Source: Bacillus cereus G9842 (lineage in GTDB: Bacteria > Bacillota > Bacilli > Bacillales > Bacillaceae_G). From it: a stretch of DNA of 64,000 nucleotides. The DNA is taken from NCBI RefSeq assembly GCF_000021305.1, contig NC_011774.1, positions 76,002-140,001 on the forward strand, given 5' to 3'. Each line of letters opens with the position of its first letter. The first letter of the stretch is position 1. The position numbers and the translations under genes were made by a program. A model generated the notes under the pieces. That model did no database searches. It was given only the letters and a program-made list of their open reading frames with translations, and had not been told where the DNA came from. Positions 46,324 to 54,764 of the stretch are shown here, one piece after another.

Positions 46324-46357
46324 AGCAACCCCCTGCCAAAAATGACAAGGGGTTGCT
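46324..46357. repeat. GC-rich hairpin downstream of membrane protein gene
   Basis: AGCAACCCC (46324-46332) pairs with GGGGTTGCT (46349-46357). It is not followed by a T-run on the plus strand. It may be a weak terminator or transcript-stabilising hairpin; AAAAAGATCTTTTTT just upstream could serve too. Confidence 0.45.
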
Positions 46358-46452
46358 TGCGATTACATCTATTAATTTAATTAAGATAATTATAACAAAT
46401 GAAACAATAGGATACAAGTATTGTTTTTTAGCAAAGCTTGTAAAATTATGTC

Positions 46453-46591
46453 TTCACAGTTTGTAGTAATTTATGCTAAAATGGAAATGCGATTACATAC
46501 ACTAGCAGGGGGACTGCTATGCCTATTAGGTGAAGTCTATCCTCATGTTAATGTTTGTTTAGTCGCACCTAAAAATAGAGTGCGTTTTTTT
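46453..46591 (+). ncRNA. Candidate small RNA with own promoter and terminator
   Basis: TTCACA (46453-46458), 18 bases, then TGCTAAAAT (extended -10, TAAAAT at 46477-46482) precede a near-copy of the operator motif with one extra base (GAAATGCGATTACA). CGCAC/GTGCG (46564-46584) followed by seven Ts ends the unit, giving an RNA of about 100 bases with an AGCAG/CTGCT hairpin. The overlapping 66-codon frame from 46421 starts before this promoter and is not credible. Confidence 0.4.
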
Positions 46592-46634
46592 GTGCACCAA
46601 AAGAGATCTTTGAAAAAATAATACATGCTGACAT

Positions 46635-46723
46635 AAAAAAAGAACCTTTTCGTTGGGAGCGAAAGGGTTCTGGTAGAGAGTTACCGTAATTCACCAAATA
46701 AAGGTGAGCTTTATCACATATGT
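46635..46723 (-). ncRNA. Candidate divergent/antisense small RNA upstream of rep
   Basis: A minus-strand promoter TTGACA-18-TATACT (46759 to 46730) would start transcription near 46723. A 12-bp stem (arms 46641-46652 and 46660-46671, one G-U pair) followed by seven Us on the minus strand ends it. The result is an RNA of about 85-90 bases with an internal TCACC/GGTGA hairpin. It is complementary to any rep mRNA beginning upstream of 46640 and could act as a countertranscript copy-number control. Confidence 0.55.
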
Positions 46724-46729
46724 AATGAT

Positions 46730-46759
46730 AGTATAACGGAAATTCTCTGTCATTGTCAA
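46730..46759 (-). promoter_or_regulatory. Near-consensus minus-strand promoter upstream of rep
   Basis: On the minus strand TTGACA (46759-46754) and TATACT (46735-46730) are separated by 18 bases. It directs the small RNA and overlaps the region where a rep promoter must lie, so the two may interfere. Confidence 0.65.
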
Positions 46760-46779
46760 CGCAATGGGAGGAGAAAAAA

Positions 46780-47817
46780 GTGAGTGATTTTCAGGAGCAG
46801 AAGCTAAACTTAAAAGGGCGCACCGGAAAGCTACTTTACTACCGAAATATTGACACTGGTAGAGTCGCTGAGAAGGTAAGAATAGTAAAAGGGCAGCCGC
46901 AAACATATTTTACGCCGATATTGGATCGAGTATATTTTACAGAGAACGATGTTCGTAAATTCAACTTAGATCGCCTTGGCCAACCATTACCATATATGCA
47001 TGGTCATATTGTAATGATCCATGAATATGTGTATGATTTTTGGGGGCATTACATACAAGCAGAAGGATTAGCATTATACGGACACTTATTGCGTCATTGT
47101 TATGGTGATAAAAACTGGTGTTTCCCTGACTTGCCACTATTGGCACAAAAAATGGGGAAAAGTGCAAATACAGTTAAAAAGTATCTGAAAATACTTGAAG
47201 ACTATGGCTTTGTTTATAAGTTTTTAGTGCAGAGCCAGAAAAATAACAAAATGGATGAAAGTCCGCTTTATAAGGTAAGAAAAAAGGTTCCCTTCCTATC
47301 ACAGGACTTGATTAATAAATTGCCTGAAAACCTAAAAGAGCACCATGAAAAATTCATGAATAGATTAGTAGAAAACTTTGAAGAGATTCCTGAATTCAAT
47401 GCGGAAACTGATTACTCTCAAATCTATGATGATCTAACAGAGAGTGGAGAGCTTAGAAAGAAACCTATATCTCCAATGCATATTCAGAAGAGTGAATTCC
47501 TAAAAACAAGAGAAATTAGAAAATCACGTTCTGAAAAAGATATTGATACCTGGATGAAAGTATTAGAGATCATTCAACATACAAAGAACGTTTCTAAGCC
47601 ATCATTTGAAACGTGGTTTAAAGGGAGCATATTCCTTGAAAATGGAAACCATTTCTGTATATATAGTCGAACTAAGTTCGCTGCAGACTGGTTAGCATCA
47701 CATTATAAAGAGTTAATTATTGAATCTTTACAAGAATGTACGCATTTTGATGAAGATATTCATACACTTGTTTTTGACTACATGGAAGTAGCAGATGTAC
47801 AAACAGGAGAAGAGTGA
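46780..47817 (+). CDS. Plasmid-type replication initiator with DnaA-N-like C-terminus, 345 aa
   Basis: GTG 46780 is chosen because GGGAGGAG lies 6 bases before it. Residues about 75-165 form a winged helix-turn-helix (LAQKMGKSANTVKKYLKIL). The C-terminal 95 residues resemble the N-terminal domain of DnaA (WMKVLEIIQ, SFETWFKGSIF, ADWLASHYKELI), which in DnaA contacts the helicase and other partners. An iteron array lies 540 bases downstream. I infer it binds the iterons, opens the origin and recruits the helicase. Regulation may involve the divergent small RNA. Confidence 0.7.
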   Translation: MSDFQEQKLNLKGRTGKLLYYRNIDTGRVAEKVRIVKGQPQTYFTPILDRVYFTENDVRKFNLDRLGQPLPYMHGHIVMIHEYVYDFWGHYIQAEGLALYGHLLRHCYGDKNWCFPDLPLLAQKMGKSANTVKKYLKILEDYGFVYKFLVQSQKNNKMDESPLYKVRKKVPFLSQDLINKLPENLKEHHEKFMNRLVENFEEIPEFNAETDYSQIYDDLTESGELRKKPISPMHIQKSEFLKTREIRKSRSEKDIDTWMKVLEIIQHTKNVSKPSFETWFKGSIFLENGNHFCIYSRTKFAADWLASHYKELIIESLQECTHFDEDIHTLVFDYMEVADVQTGEE

Positions 47818-47838
47818 GATTTCACTCTTCTTTTTTTA
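47808..47838 (+). terminator. Terminator after rep
   Basis: AGAAGAGTGA (47808-47817, overlapping the stop) pairs with TCACTCTTCT (47822-47831), followed by six more Ts. Confidence 0.85.
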
Positions 47839-48353
47839 TAGCCAAATTTCATTTCTTTATTCTAACTATTTTCAACTCGATTACTGAAGGGGATAGTATA
47901 ATAGAACTAGTAACTGAAGACGTGTGGTGGGAGATTGTATCCTTTCTTTCTCTGATCTCAAGGGAAAAAGGAGTTGTAACCGATATGGATTTTCACTACA
48001 AATATAGCAGAATGCTACGAAATTATTCGTAACAGTATTCATAACAACTTTTGTAACTGCTTATGCAAATAAGCTTGTAAAAGGCAGTAATCAACGTAAA
48101 AGAGCCACCTCCACGTCAGCCAAACGTAATAAATGTAATTCAAAACGAAAATAAACTTTTTGCAACCTACCACCTAACGGTAGAATTTATATATCAGACG
48201 GGATGTTTCCAGCATCTCGTCTTTTATTATTATGCACTAATTTAAGTAGTTAAAACTATTCGTGTAAGAGAGTTCATCTCTACATACTCATCATAAAAAT
48301 TATCGGAACATTCACATCATTTATACTTAATGGATGACCCCGTTGTTATCGGC
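47839..48353. other. Region between rep and iterons, coding remnant and terminator
   Basis: A frame after 48025 (LFVTVFITTFVTAYANKL and a basic tail, ending near 48154) looks like the remains of a small membrane protein but lacks a usable start. AGACGGGATG (48196-48205) and CATCTCGTCT (48213-48222) plus TTTTATT form a terminator. Nothing else is supported. Confidence 0.4.
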
Positions 48354-48614
48354 GTATCAAATTCTGATACCCTTGCCCATCAAAATTTGATACGCCGCCT
48401 ATCAGAATTTGATACCCGTATATCCATTTTTTTACAACCAGCCTATCAAAATTTGATACCCTCGCCTATCAAATTTTGATACCCTAAAATAATAAATTTT
48501 TTTATTATTTATCAACAGCAGAATGCGTTTATCCCCAGAAAATCGCCCATCAAATTTTGATGGGTGAAAACTCGCCTATCAAAATTTGGCGGACCCCCGT
48601 CAAATTTTGATACC
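48354..48614. repeat. Iteron array, probable plasmid replication origin
   Basis: Eight copies of a palindromic repeat, consensus CTATCAAAATTTGATACC, start at 48354, 48377, 48399, 48443, 48466, 48547, 48576 and 48597; the first five are in register at 22-23 or 44 bases, about two helical turns. The seventh is degenerate at one end. Between the fifth and sixth are an AT-rich stretch (48484-48510) and two DnaA-box-like sites, TTATCAACA (48509-48517) and TTATCCCCA (48529-48537). Together with rep this fits a theta-type iteron origin. Confidence 0.8.
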
Positions 48615-49028
48615 GAATCAAAAAGAATTTAATCATATTTTTTTATTATTAAATATAAAGAGTGAATAGTTAAATGAAGAAATTTTCTTTAACAAAATAA
48701 ACAATGATTTTTGACCAAAACACTAAAAGCATCCATTCTTCATAGAAAACTTAAAATTACCATAAAAAGGTAAAGATATATGAGCTAATATATTAAGGGA
48801 GTTCGATACAACTTCAAATTAGTGTTATTTAGATTGAAGAAATGGGTTATCTATTATTGTAGTTTTAAAAATACAATTTTTAGTAAGGGAAGAAAAAAAC
48901 ATATAAGCGTTAAAATATTTCTATATTATAAATATTTTAATTAATTACAAAAAAATTATATATATTCTTTTAATAATATATTGCACTGATTAATTGTTCA
49001 TACTGTTATAATAAATTTGGCAATTAAA
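48615..49028. other. AT-rich region beside the origin, no gene seen
   Basis: This very AT-rich sequence has no credible frame, hairpin terminator or repeat. It may act as a DNA unwinding region adjoining the iterons. Confidence 0.4.
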
Positions 49029-49057
49029 TTGACTAAATAAGGATATTGGATTATAAT
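49029..49057 (+). promoter_or_regulatory. Consensus vegetative promoter
   Basis: TTGACT (49029-49034), 17 bases, TATAAT (49052-49057). It reads into the two small genes at 49107 and 49385. Confidence 0.75.
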
Positions 49058-49106
49058 AAATTCACATAAGAACGTAAGTTCGATTTTCGAAAGGGGAATT
49101 TTTTAC

Positions 49107-49232
49107 ATGTCTACTTTATTTCAAACAACTCAACAACTTATCATGGTAGAACAAATCTTAGAAACCAGCTTAGAAAGAATTGAAGAGATTTTAATTACAT
49201 ATGATGAGGAAATTATGGCAGATACTGAGTAA
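49107..49232 (+). CDS. Small helical protein, 41 aa
   Basis: ATG 49107 lies behind GAAAGGGGA, 50 bases after a consensus promoter. The peptide is acidic and helical (LETSLERIEEILITYDEE). Function is unknown; its place beside the origin suggests a plasmid-maintenance or copy-control role, as inference only. Confidence 0.6.
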   Translation: MSTLFQTTQQLIMVEQILETSLERIEEILITYDEEIMADTE

Positions 49233-49259
49233 CAAGGGAGAGTTTAATATAAGTAGATG

Positions 49260-49309
49260 ACAAGGTTATTATTATAGAGGTGTGCGCCTATAATATAAGT
49301 TTACCTTGT
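49260..49309 (+). repeat. Two-part hairpin between small genes
   Basis: An outer stem ACAAGGT/ACCTTGT (49260-49266, 49303-49309) encloses TATTATAG/CTATAATA (49270-49277, 49288-49295). It has no long T-run, so it may be an attenuator or mRNA-stabilising element between the genes at 49107 and 49385. Confidence 0.55.
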
Positions 49310-49384
49310 TAGGGAAAATGAAAACACAATACAAAATGTCGTATTTATATATAGATAATATTAAAATTCATCAAGGAGGATTAC

Positions 49385-49561
49385 ATGATTCGAATTGCAA
49401 TAGGAATTAAAGGAAAGAATAATGATTATATACCTGTAGGAGTCTATATAGACGGTTCGGTGAAGGAGTTAACAGTTAATGAACTCAATGAAAATGAGTG
49501 CAATCACTATAACGAATTATCAAGATTTTTGCATAGAGGGAGTTTCTCTAATAAGAAATAA
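49385..49561 (+). CDS. Hypothetical protein, 58 aa
   Basis: ATG 49385 follows CAAGGAGGAT, a near-perfect ribosome site. The N-terminus alternates hydrophobic residues (IRIAIGIKGKN), then a helical acidic part. No family is recognised. It probably shares the 49029 promoter. Confidence 0.65.
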   Translation: MIRIAIGIKGKNNDYIPVGVYIDGSVKELTVNELNENECNHYNELSRFLHRGSFSNKK

Positions 49562-50697
49562 TAGCCTTAAATAAGGAAAAGAAAAATCAATCTATTTTAC
49601 ACTGTTATTTATTATATATAAGATGGTCTTTAGGTATATATTTGATCAAGCCTGGAGCCTTCAGTGCCTCCAAAGGAGGATTGTACATTAGTCATTGAAG
49701 TTAAAACAGTAGATAGGTAAATGAAGCTAAATATTATTTTTTATTTTAATGCCTTTTGTACAATTTTTATTTGGTTCGGAAGGATATCTAGTAGCTAATG
49801 GTAAAAGATTTTAAGCATCCTAAATTAGGGACTAATCCCTGACGTATCCTAAGTATAGACAGAACATTTTCAATGGCATTTATTTTAAAAATAAGTATGT
49901 CTCTTAAACGATACGACATATTTCCTAGATATGATATATCCTCATAAATATCATATTTAAAATTAGATAGAGCTAAACCTATAGTATATTATTTATTGAT
50001 GAAAATGTAACATTAGAATAGCATCTATACATAAATTAAATGTACTATTCTAGAAAATTCTTTCCCCTCAAGTATATAAAGGATAATCATTCAACAATAA
50101 ATTGAGGATGAATTTTGACTTTGATATAATTAGTTTTAAGAGATGAGAGCTTGAGATAACAATGAAATAAGATAAGTACACTAGGTATTTTTATGGATTG
50201 ATAATAAATCGAAAATATAAAGAAGTTATTCAACATCAGAAAGGAATCCATACAACATATTAGATGCTTATAATTTTTGATAAAATAGCCTTTGGAAAAA
50301 AGCTATGGTTAATTATTCGAGAATGGATTTTTTAACGAAAAGCAACGACTAGTCGAAAAATCACTACTTTAACTAAACCCGTAAGAACTACGAAGTAGTG
50401 GATAATTCACTGCTTTTAAGCACCCTATTTTAATAGAAGAAAACAATAATTTTAATGAAATTAAAACTATATTGATTATTCAAGCTTTTATGAAGAACTT
50501 TCTTAAGCTAGTAACAGAAACATTAAACCAATAGATAGCAAAAAAATAATGCCTTCATTCTAAGTTTAAACATTTATGTACCAAATCTAATCATAATAAA
50601 GGGGAGCTATATTAAAACCATGAAAATATAGTAAATTATGATGTGGAGTTATTTTTTTACGAGAATTATGCTACGTCAGTTACATATGATATTCAAA
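49562..50697. other. Long AT-rich stretch without genes
   Basis: Only short frames occur here, for example 21 codons at 49749-49814 (MPFVQFLFGSEGYLVANG) without a ribosome site. A CCTCC/GGAGG hairpin near 49670 and an imperfect ATCACTACTT/AAGTAGTGGAT pair near 50355-50405 are the only structures noted. Confidence 0.4.
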
Positions 50698-50882
50698 TTG
50701 ATATCTAGTCGTATTTTTAGTATAATGATAAAGTATCGATACATCAGAGGACGCTCTGATTAGTCGCATGTTATAGGTTATAACATGCGACATTCATTTC
50801 AATTCATAAGATCAGTTTCACTTATAAAGTGTGCATAAGACAAAAAAACCTTCCTGATGAACAGGAGGGTTTTACTGTTTTT
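50698..50882 (+). ncRNA. Structured noncoding RNA candidate with consensus promoter and terminator
   Basis: TTGATA (50698-50703) and TATAAT (50721-50726) have a 17-base spacer; the start would be near 50733. Three hairpins follow: ATCAGAG/CTCTGAT (50743-50760), a perfect 13-bp stem with a GGT loop (50763-50775 with 50779-50791), and the terminator AACCTTCCTG/CAGGAGGGTT (50847-50856, 50862-50871) with T-runs after it. No frame of any size lies inside. The RNA would be about 140-150 bases. I do not recognise the family. Confidence 0.65.
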
Positions 50883-51282
50883 TTCTACTTACTTTTAATT
50901 AGTTTACATAAGAAATCTTATCGGTAGTCATAAAATGTAAAAAAAAACCATCTCAAATAGACTACATAACTTATAATTATGAGATATTAAGTATAAATAT
51001 AAGTTATGTATAAGTGAAAAAACTATATATAATTATGTAAAAATATATTGATTATAAAACATTATTTTGTATTAATGTAAAAAGTATTTCTTATGAAAAT
51101 GTTTAATCTCAAAACAAAAAGTAATCTTGTATTTTGAGACGAAATAAGAAATTATAGCATGCTACAAAAAATGTATATCTTCCCTATTAATTATATACAT
51201 AAAAGTAAATATAAAAACTCAAAGGAAATCTCCCTTTCGATCGTCTTGTTGAGCAGATGGACTTCTTTGCAAGCTCATTGAG
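50883..51282. other. AT-rich intergenic region
   Basis: No frame, promoter or strong hairpin is evident in this stretch. Confidence 0.4.
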
Positions 51283-51606
51283 TCATTCTTCATTTATTTT
51301 GAATTGATTAAACTTTTTGAATTTTATTCTAAAGAATTTACTCTTATTAACATAAGTCATTGTTTTCTCTTTTGAATTTGGAGTATCATCTGTAGAGGCT
51401 TTTTTCAGAGCTTTGTTGTGAATCTCTTTCAAAACTATTTCCAAAGCTGTATCACCCAATGATTCAAGTTTTGTTTCATAATAGTATCCATGGTTATGAG
51501 AATAGCGATCCTTGACTTCGTTTACAGGGTTACTCAAATCAATTGCTTTATCTTTGATGTCGTAAAACTTACCGGATACATAAGATACATAGTAAATTGC
51601 ACTCTT
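51283..51606 (-). pseudogene. Truncated gene of unknown function
   Basis: The minus-strand frame is coding-like back to 51606 (YYVSYVSGKFYDIKDKAID then NPVNEVKDRYSHNHGYYYE). It has no ATG or GTG start; a TTG at 51537 has no ribosome site. A second remnant (51611-51715, ending KKKFRKPKIY) lies just upstream in another frame. Together they look like the eroded end of a longer gene. Confidence 0.4.
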
Positions 51607-51715
51607 TTAATTAGTAGATTTTAGGTTTACGAAATTTCTTTTTCGCTGCATTGTATTTGTATACAAATACAAGTGTCTTCCAATTGATATAGTTTCTCTT
51701 CTCTTGTGAATAGAG

Positions 51716-52174
51716 CTATCTATAAAAAGGTTTGCATATAAGTAGAATTAAGTAAAAACAGTTGTATATTTGTAAAAATACTTTCATTACTTCAAGCTCA
51801 TCCATTTTAATAATTGCATGAATTGTACAAAGAGATTATAATGAAGAAACAGAACATATGTCATATGAATTATATATGATTTTCCTAAAAGAGATTCTCT
51901 ATTACAGAGGATCTCTTTTTAGTTGAAATTTATATGTACAAATAAAAAGTAATTTATATTGAATAACTATATAATTTAATTCAATATAAAAATCCTTTTC
52001 TTTATTATATGTAAACAAAGAAAAGGATTTTATTAGATGTGTAATTTTTACATAATTAAAGTTGGGTTTATGGTTATTTAAAATTATGCAAATGGATAAC
52101 ATTCCAAATATGTTGGGATTAATACATAGTGGCTAATTAATTTGGGATATAGATTAAATTTCATAAAAAGATTC
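51716..52174. other. Intergenic region with two strong hairpins
   Basis: AAAGAGAT/ATCTCTTT with TT after it (51889-51918) and a perfect 15-bp stem, arms 51989-52003 and 52017-52031, both look like terminators usable on one or both strands. The 66-codon minus-strand frame across them is not credible. Confidence 0.5.
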
Positions 52175-52348
52175 TTAAATAAGAGGACCTTTTTTGAGAA
52201 ATAATTCAACTGTTCTCCAAACGGGTGAATAGCCATCATTAGCTAGATCTTGTATAATAGTATTTCGTTCTCTTTCAGTAATAACATATTTAATCTGCTC
52301 TTCTCCTATTTTATTTAACCAAATTATAGCATAACGGTATTTGTGCAT
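52175..52348 (-). CDS. Hypothetical protein, 57 aa
   Basis: On the minus strand TAGGAG lies 11 bases before ATG 52348; the GTG at 52357 is too close to it. The short protein has an IIWLNKIGEEQIKYVIT start and ends FLKKGPLI. It is not recognised. The 52349-52781 gap beyond shows no supported feature. Confidence 0.5.
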   Translation of the reverse strand: MHKYRYAIIWLNKIGEEQIKYVITERERNTIIQDLANDGYSPVWRTVELFLKKGPLI

Positions 52349-52781
52349 AGATATCACTGCTCCTAATAAATAAAATAAATTGCTTTTTAGTTTAGTATAG
52401 AAATTATAAAGAATAACCTTTAAAATAATTGATCTTTTTCTCAGTGCTTAATTTAATTAGTTCTGTATTTTATGAGTTGATATATTAATGTACTTTATAC
52501 TGAATTAAGTTAATAATTATTGCTAATATCATTCCTCATAAATATTTTCAAGCAGCTGTATAAATAGATCTTATTTTGATTATCTTAATGATCTAAGAAT
52601 TAGAACGGTTTAATTACTGTAATGAATATGTGTAACTCGTCTTGCATTATTTATTGCTTATAGTGTTTTAATTGCAGTTTCTTACTGTAGTATGTTATTT
52701 TACTTATGGTATTTACTCTTTAATTAATGATGTAACTTATCTAAGAGATAAAGGAGTATCTGGTTTTTTAGTAGCCTCTTA

Positions 52782-53012
52782 TCAAAGTGACAATTCCATA
52801 ATGTTTTGTGTTAAGAATTGTTTTACAGCAGGATTCTTTTGTATTTTTAGCCACTTAACATAGGCTAAATTATCTGTACCAAATGCTCCAGATCTTTTGG
52901 AGTAAGGAACTTCTTTTTCGAATTGTATCCATAAATTAATGTGCTCTTGCGGATGGGCTTGTGCAAAAGTATTTGTAATAAAAATTGCTTTCGAAATGTA
53001 TTCCATGCTCAT
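52782..53012 (-). CDS. Hypothetical protein, 76 aa
   Basis: ATG 53012 (minus strand) follows GAGGGGGA. The composition is typical of a soluble small protein (INLWIQFEKEVPYS). No family is recognised. Its upstream region contains the 50-bp palindrome of site G about 190 bases away. Confidence 0.6.
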   Translation of the reverse strand: MSMEYISKAIFITNTFAQAHPQEHINLWIQFEKEVPYSKRSGAFGTDNLAYVKWLKIQKNPAVKQFLTQNIMELSL

Positions 53013-53187
53013 AGGTTATTCCCCCTCAAATAATTTTATGTAGTTTTCATTATTAGTACACTATAAGTAGGATTAATGTTACCAGATTTAATATAGGATT
53101 CGTGAGAAAGATTGGTCATCAAGTAAAACTGAAAATAAAATAATGTTAGATTCATTTTTTATAGTTTTTGGTATACGAAACCTACGT

Positions 53188-53252
53188 TATAATACAAAAA
53201 CGTTCACTTCCAAATACAATTGTAATGCATTACAATTGTATTTGGAAGTGAA
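53188..53252. promoter_or_regulatory. TATAAT plus perfect 50-bp palindrome containing the operator core, site G
   Basis: TATAAT (53188-53193) precedes a perfect inverted repeat with no spacer loop from 53203 to 53252. Its centre is the exact core TGTAATGCATTACA (53221-53234). The flanking arms (CACTTCCAAATACAAT) extend symmetry far beyond other copies. No plus-strand gene follows; the 53253-53638 sequence is AT-rich and empty. Confidence 0.65.
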
Positions 53253-53638
53253 TGTTTGAAGAAATTAGGAATAATTTATTTAGATACCGTTTGAATAATG
53301 CTAAAATTATATTATATATATTATTGTTTTGTCTAATAATATATTTTATTTATACTATTTATAATTTGTAGAGGAAATATATGATGTATAGGGATATCAG
53401 GATTGGTTTTGAATCATAATCAGTCTAGTAGGCATCACTACTTTCATAAATTTCATTCGTAGGATACATTCAGTAGCTCAAAATGGCTATACTGTACTTA
53501 ATTTGAGGGTATTTTTATATAAATGTCTTCCTTTTTATTTATTAAAGCGAATTAATAATTGATAAAAATTATTAATTTGTGATTTTATAGTATTTAAATC
53601 AGTAGTATTTTAATCTATTATAATTAATATTTAAAGGT

Positions 53639-53668
53639 AAATAGAAGAATCACAAAAATCTTCTATTT
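53639..53668 (-). terminator. Terminator of the 53.7 kb minus-strand gene
   Basis: AAATAGAAGA (53639-53648) pairs with TCTTCTATTT (53659-53668), overlapping the stop codon of the minus-strand gene. Confidence 0.6.
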
Positions 53669-54211
53669 ATCTTTAAATTCTTTCATCTTTCTCCAGATAT
53701 CTTCTCTTAATTCTTCATAAGATTCATATCCAATAGGTTCTAAACCTAAGTCATAGAAAAAGGTATCTAAGCATATTTCTATTAAATCTGATTTCGTAAT
53801 AGAGCAGCCACCGTTAAATTGATTTTCAGTAGTAAAACTTTTTGCCCATTGATGAACTTCTTTGTTTGCGCAATCAAAACTTGTTTGAAGTCGTTTGCTT
53901 CCATAAGAACCATTTACAATTCCTTCTTCTCGGGCAAATAAAGCTACTTTTTTGGGGATTTTTCGTCCATCTATTACAATATGCTTTTTAGGTCTAAGGA
54001 CAATGCTTGCTTCCATATCGTCTATAATATTGTCATATGCTTGCTTAAGATTTACTTCTTCAATGTCTTCTACAACTGTTGCAGTGGTCTCTCCTTGAGT
54101 TTGCTGAATAATTTTTGGAGGAGCCTTATCAATTTTTACAGGTGGCGGTGTAGTTAAATTAGTATTTCCTTGTCTATGTATATTTCTCATTCGATCTTTT
54201 GCGCTACTCAT
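53663..54211 (-). CDS. Hypothetical protein, possible ribbon-helix-helix C-terminus, 182 aa
   Basis: ATG 54211 has GGGG upstream at slightly long spacing. The N-terminal 60 residues are polar and proline/threonine-rich; the C-terminal half (SKRLQTSFDCANKEV, then SITKSDLIEICLDTFF) could be a DNA-binding fold of the ribbon-helix-helix type. A plasmid partition adaptor or regulator is possible but unproven. The 54212-54727 gap upstream has no supported feature. Confidence 0.6.
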   Translation of the reverse strand: MSSAKDRMRNIHRQGNTNLTTPPPVKIDKAPPKIIQQTQGETTATVVEDIEEVNLKQAYDNIIDDMEASIVLRPKKHIVIDGRKIPKKVALFAREEGIVNGSYGSKRLQTSFDCANKEVHQWAKSFTTENQFNGGCSITKSDLIEICLDTFFYDLGLEPIGYESYEELREDIWRKMKEFKDK

Positions 54212-54727
54212 AAAATAACCCCCTATTTATCTTTTTATAGGATTATTATACAGTAAAAGATGAGGTTTGACAATTTTTATAAAAAGTATTTCTTATGAAA
54301 ATACTTATCTTTATTCATTCTTGAAAAAATTATATTTATAGATGAAAGTGAATCGGAAATCAGTATTTTTATATGTACTTGTTTTATCCTTTTTAATCAA
54401 AAGTTAATAGGGATAAAATAATGTCTGGCTAATTATTATATAATTAGGTTTAAGAATTTTAATACTTATTAGCTATTATTGAATTTGCAAATATAAAATT
54501 TTCGTAGGGGTTTATTGGAAAAAGGTAGCTCGCAAGTAATTGATAGACGTTCATTTATATTATCTTTAGTATTTCAGGGAGTTATAATGATATTATGTAG
54601 TCCCACATTTATTTTTATATTTTCCATCTGTAATATTAAAGGCAGTGCGTGTCACTTGATATCTATTGGATTTAAAACTTTTTAAAGAGGAAACTAATAT
54701 ATGTACTTTACATTTTTTAAATATAAT

Positions 54728-54759
54728 AAAGAGCTCGAGAATAATACTCAAAGCTCTTT
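54728..54759 (-). terminator. Terminator of the winged-helix/coiled-coil gene
   Basis: AAAGAGCT (54728-54735) pairs with AGCTCTTT (54752-54759), directly after the minus-strand stop. Confidence 0.55.
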
Positions 54760-54764
54760 AATAC

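Noticed and set aside
46421..46621. 66-codon plus-strand frame
   Set aside because: It has no ribosome site, runs across a promoter-like element and a hairpin-T7 terminator, and its sequence does not look like a real protein.
47814..48032. 72-codon frame after rep
   Set aside because: The start lies inside the rep terminator hairpin; the codons mirror the stem and T-run.
48354..48614. CRISPR-like array
   Set aside because: The repeats are short, palindromic, in helical register and separated by only 3-6 bases in most cases, with no spacer-sized unique sequences or cas genes. Iterons fit better.
50698..50882. Retron or tRNA interpretation of the structured RNA
   Set aside because: No reverse transcriptase gene lies nearby, and there is no cloverleaf, TTC loop or CCA-like end.
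51902..52102. 66-codon minus-strand frame
   Set aside because: It crosses a terminator and a perfect 15-bp hairpin, is nearly all I/L/N/K/Y from AT-rich DNA, and has no ribosome site.
52672..52863. 63-codon plus-strand hydrophobic frame
   Set aside because: It lacks a ribosome site and overlaps, on the opposite strand, the end of the better supported 76-aa gene.
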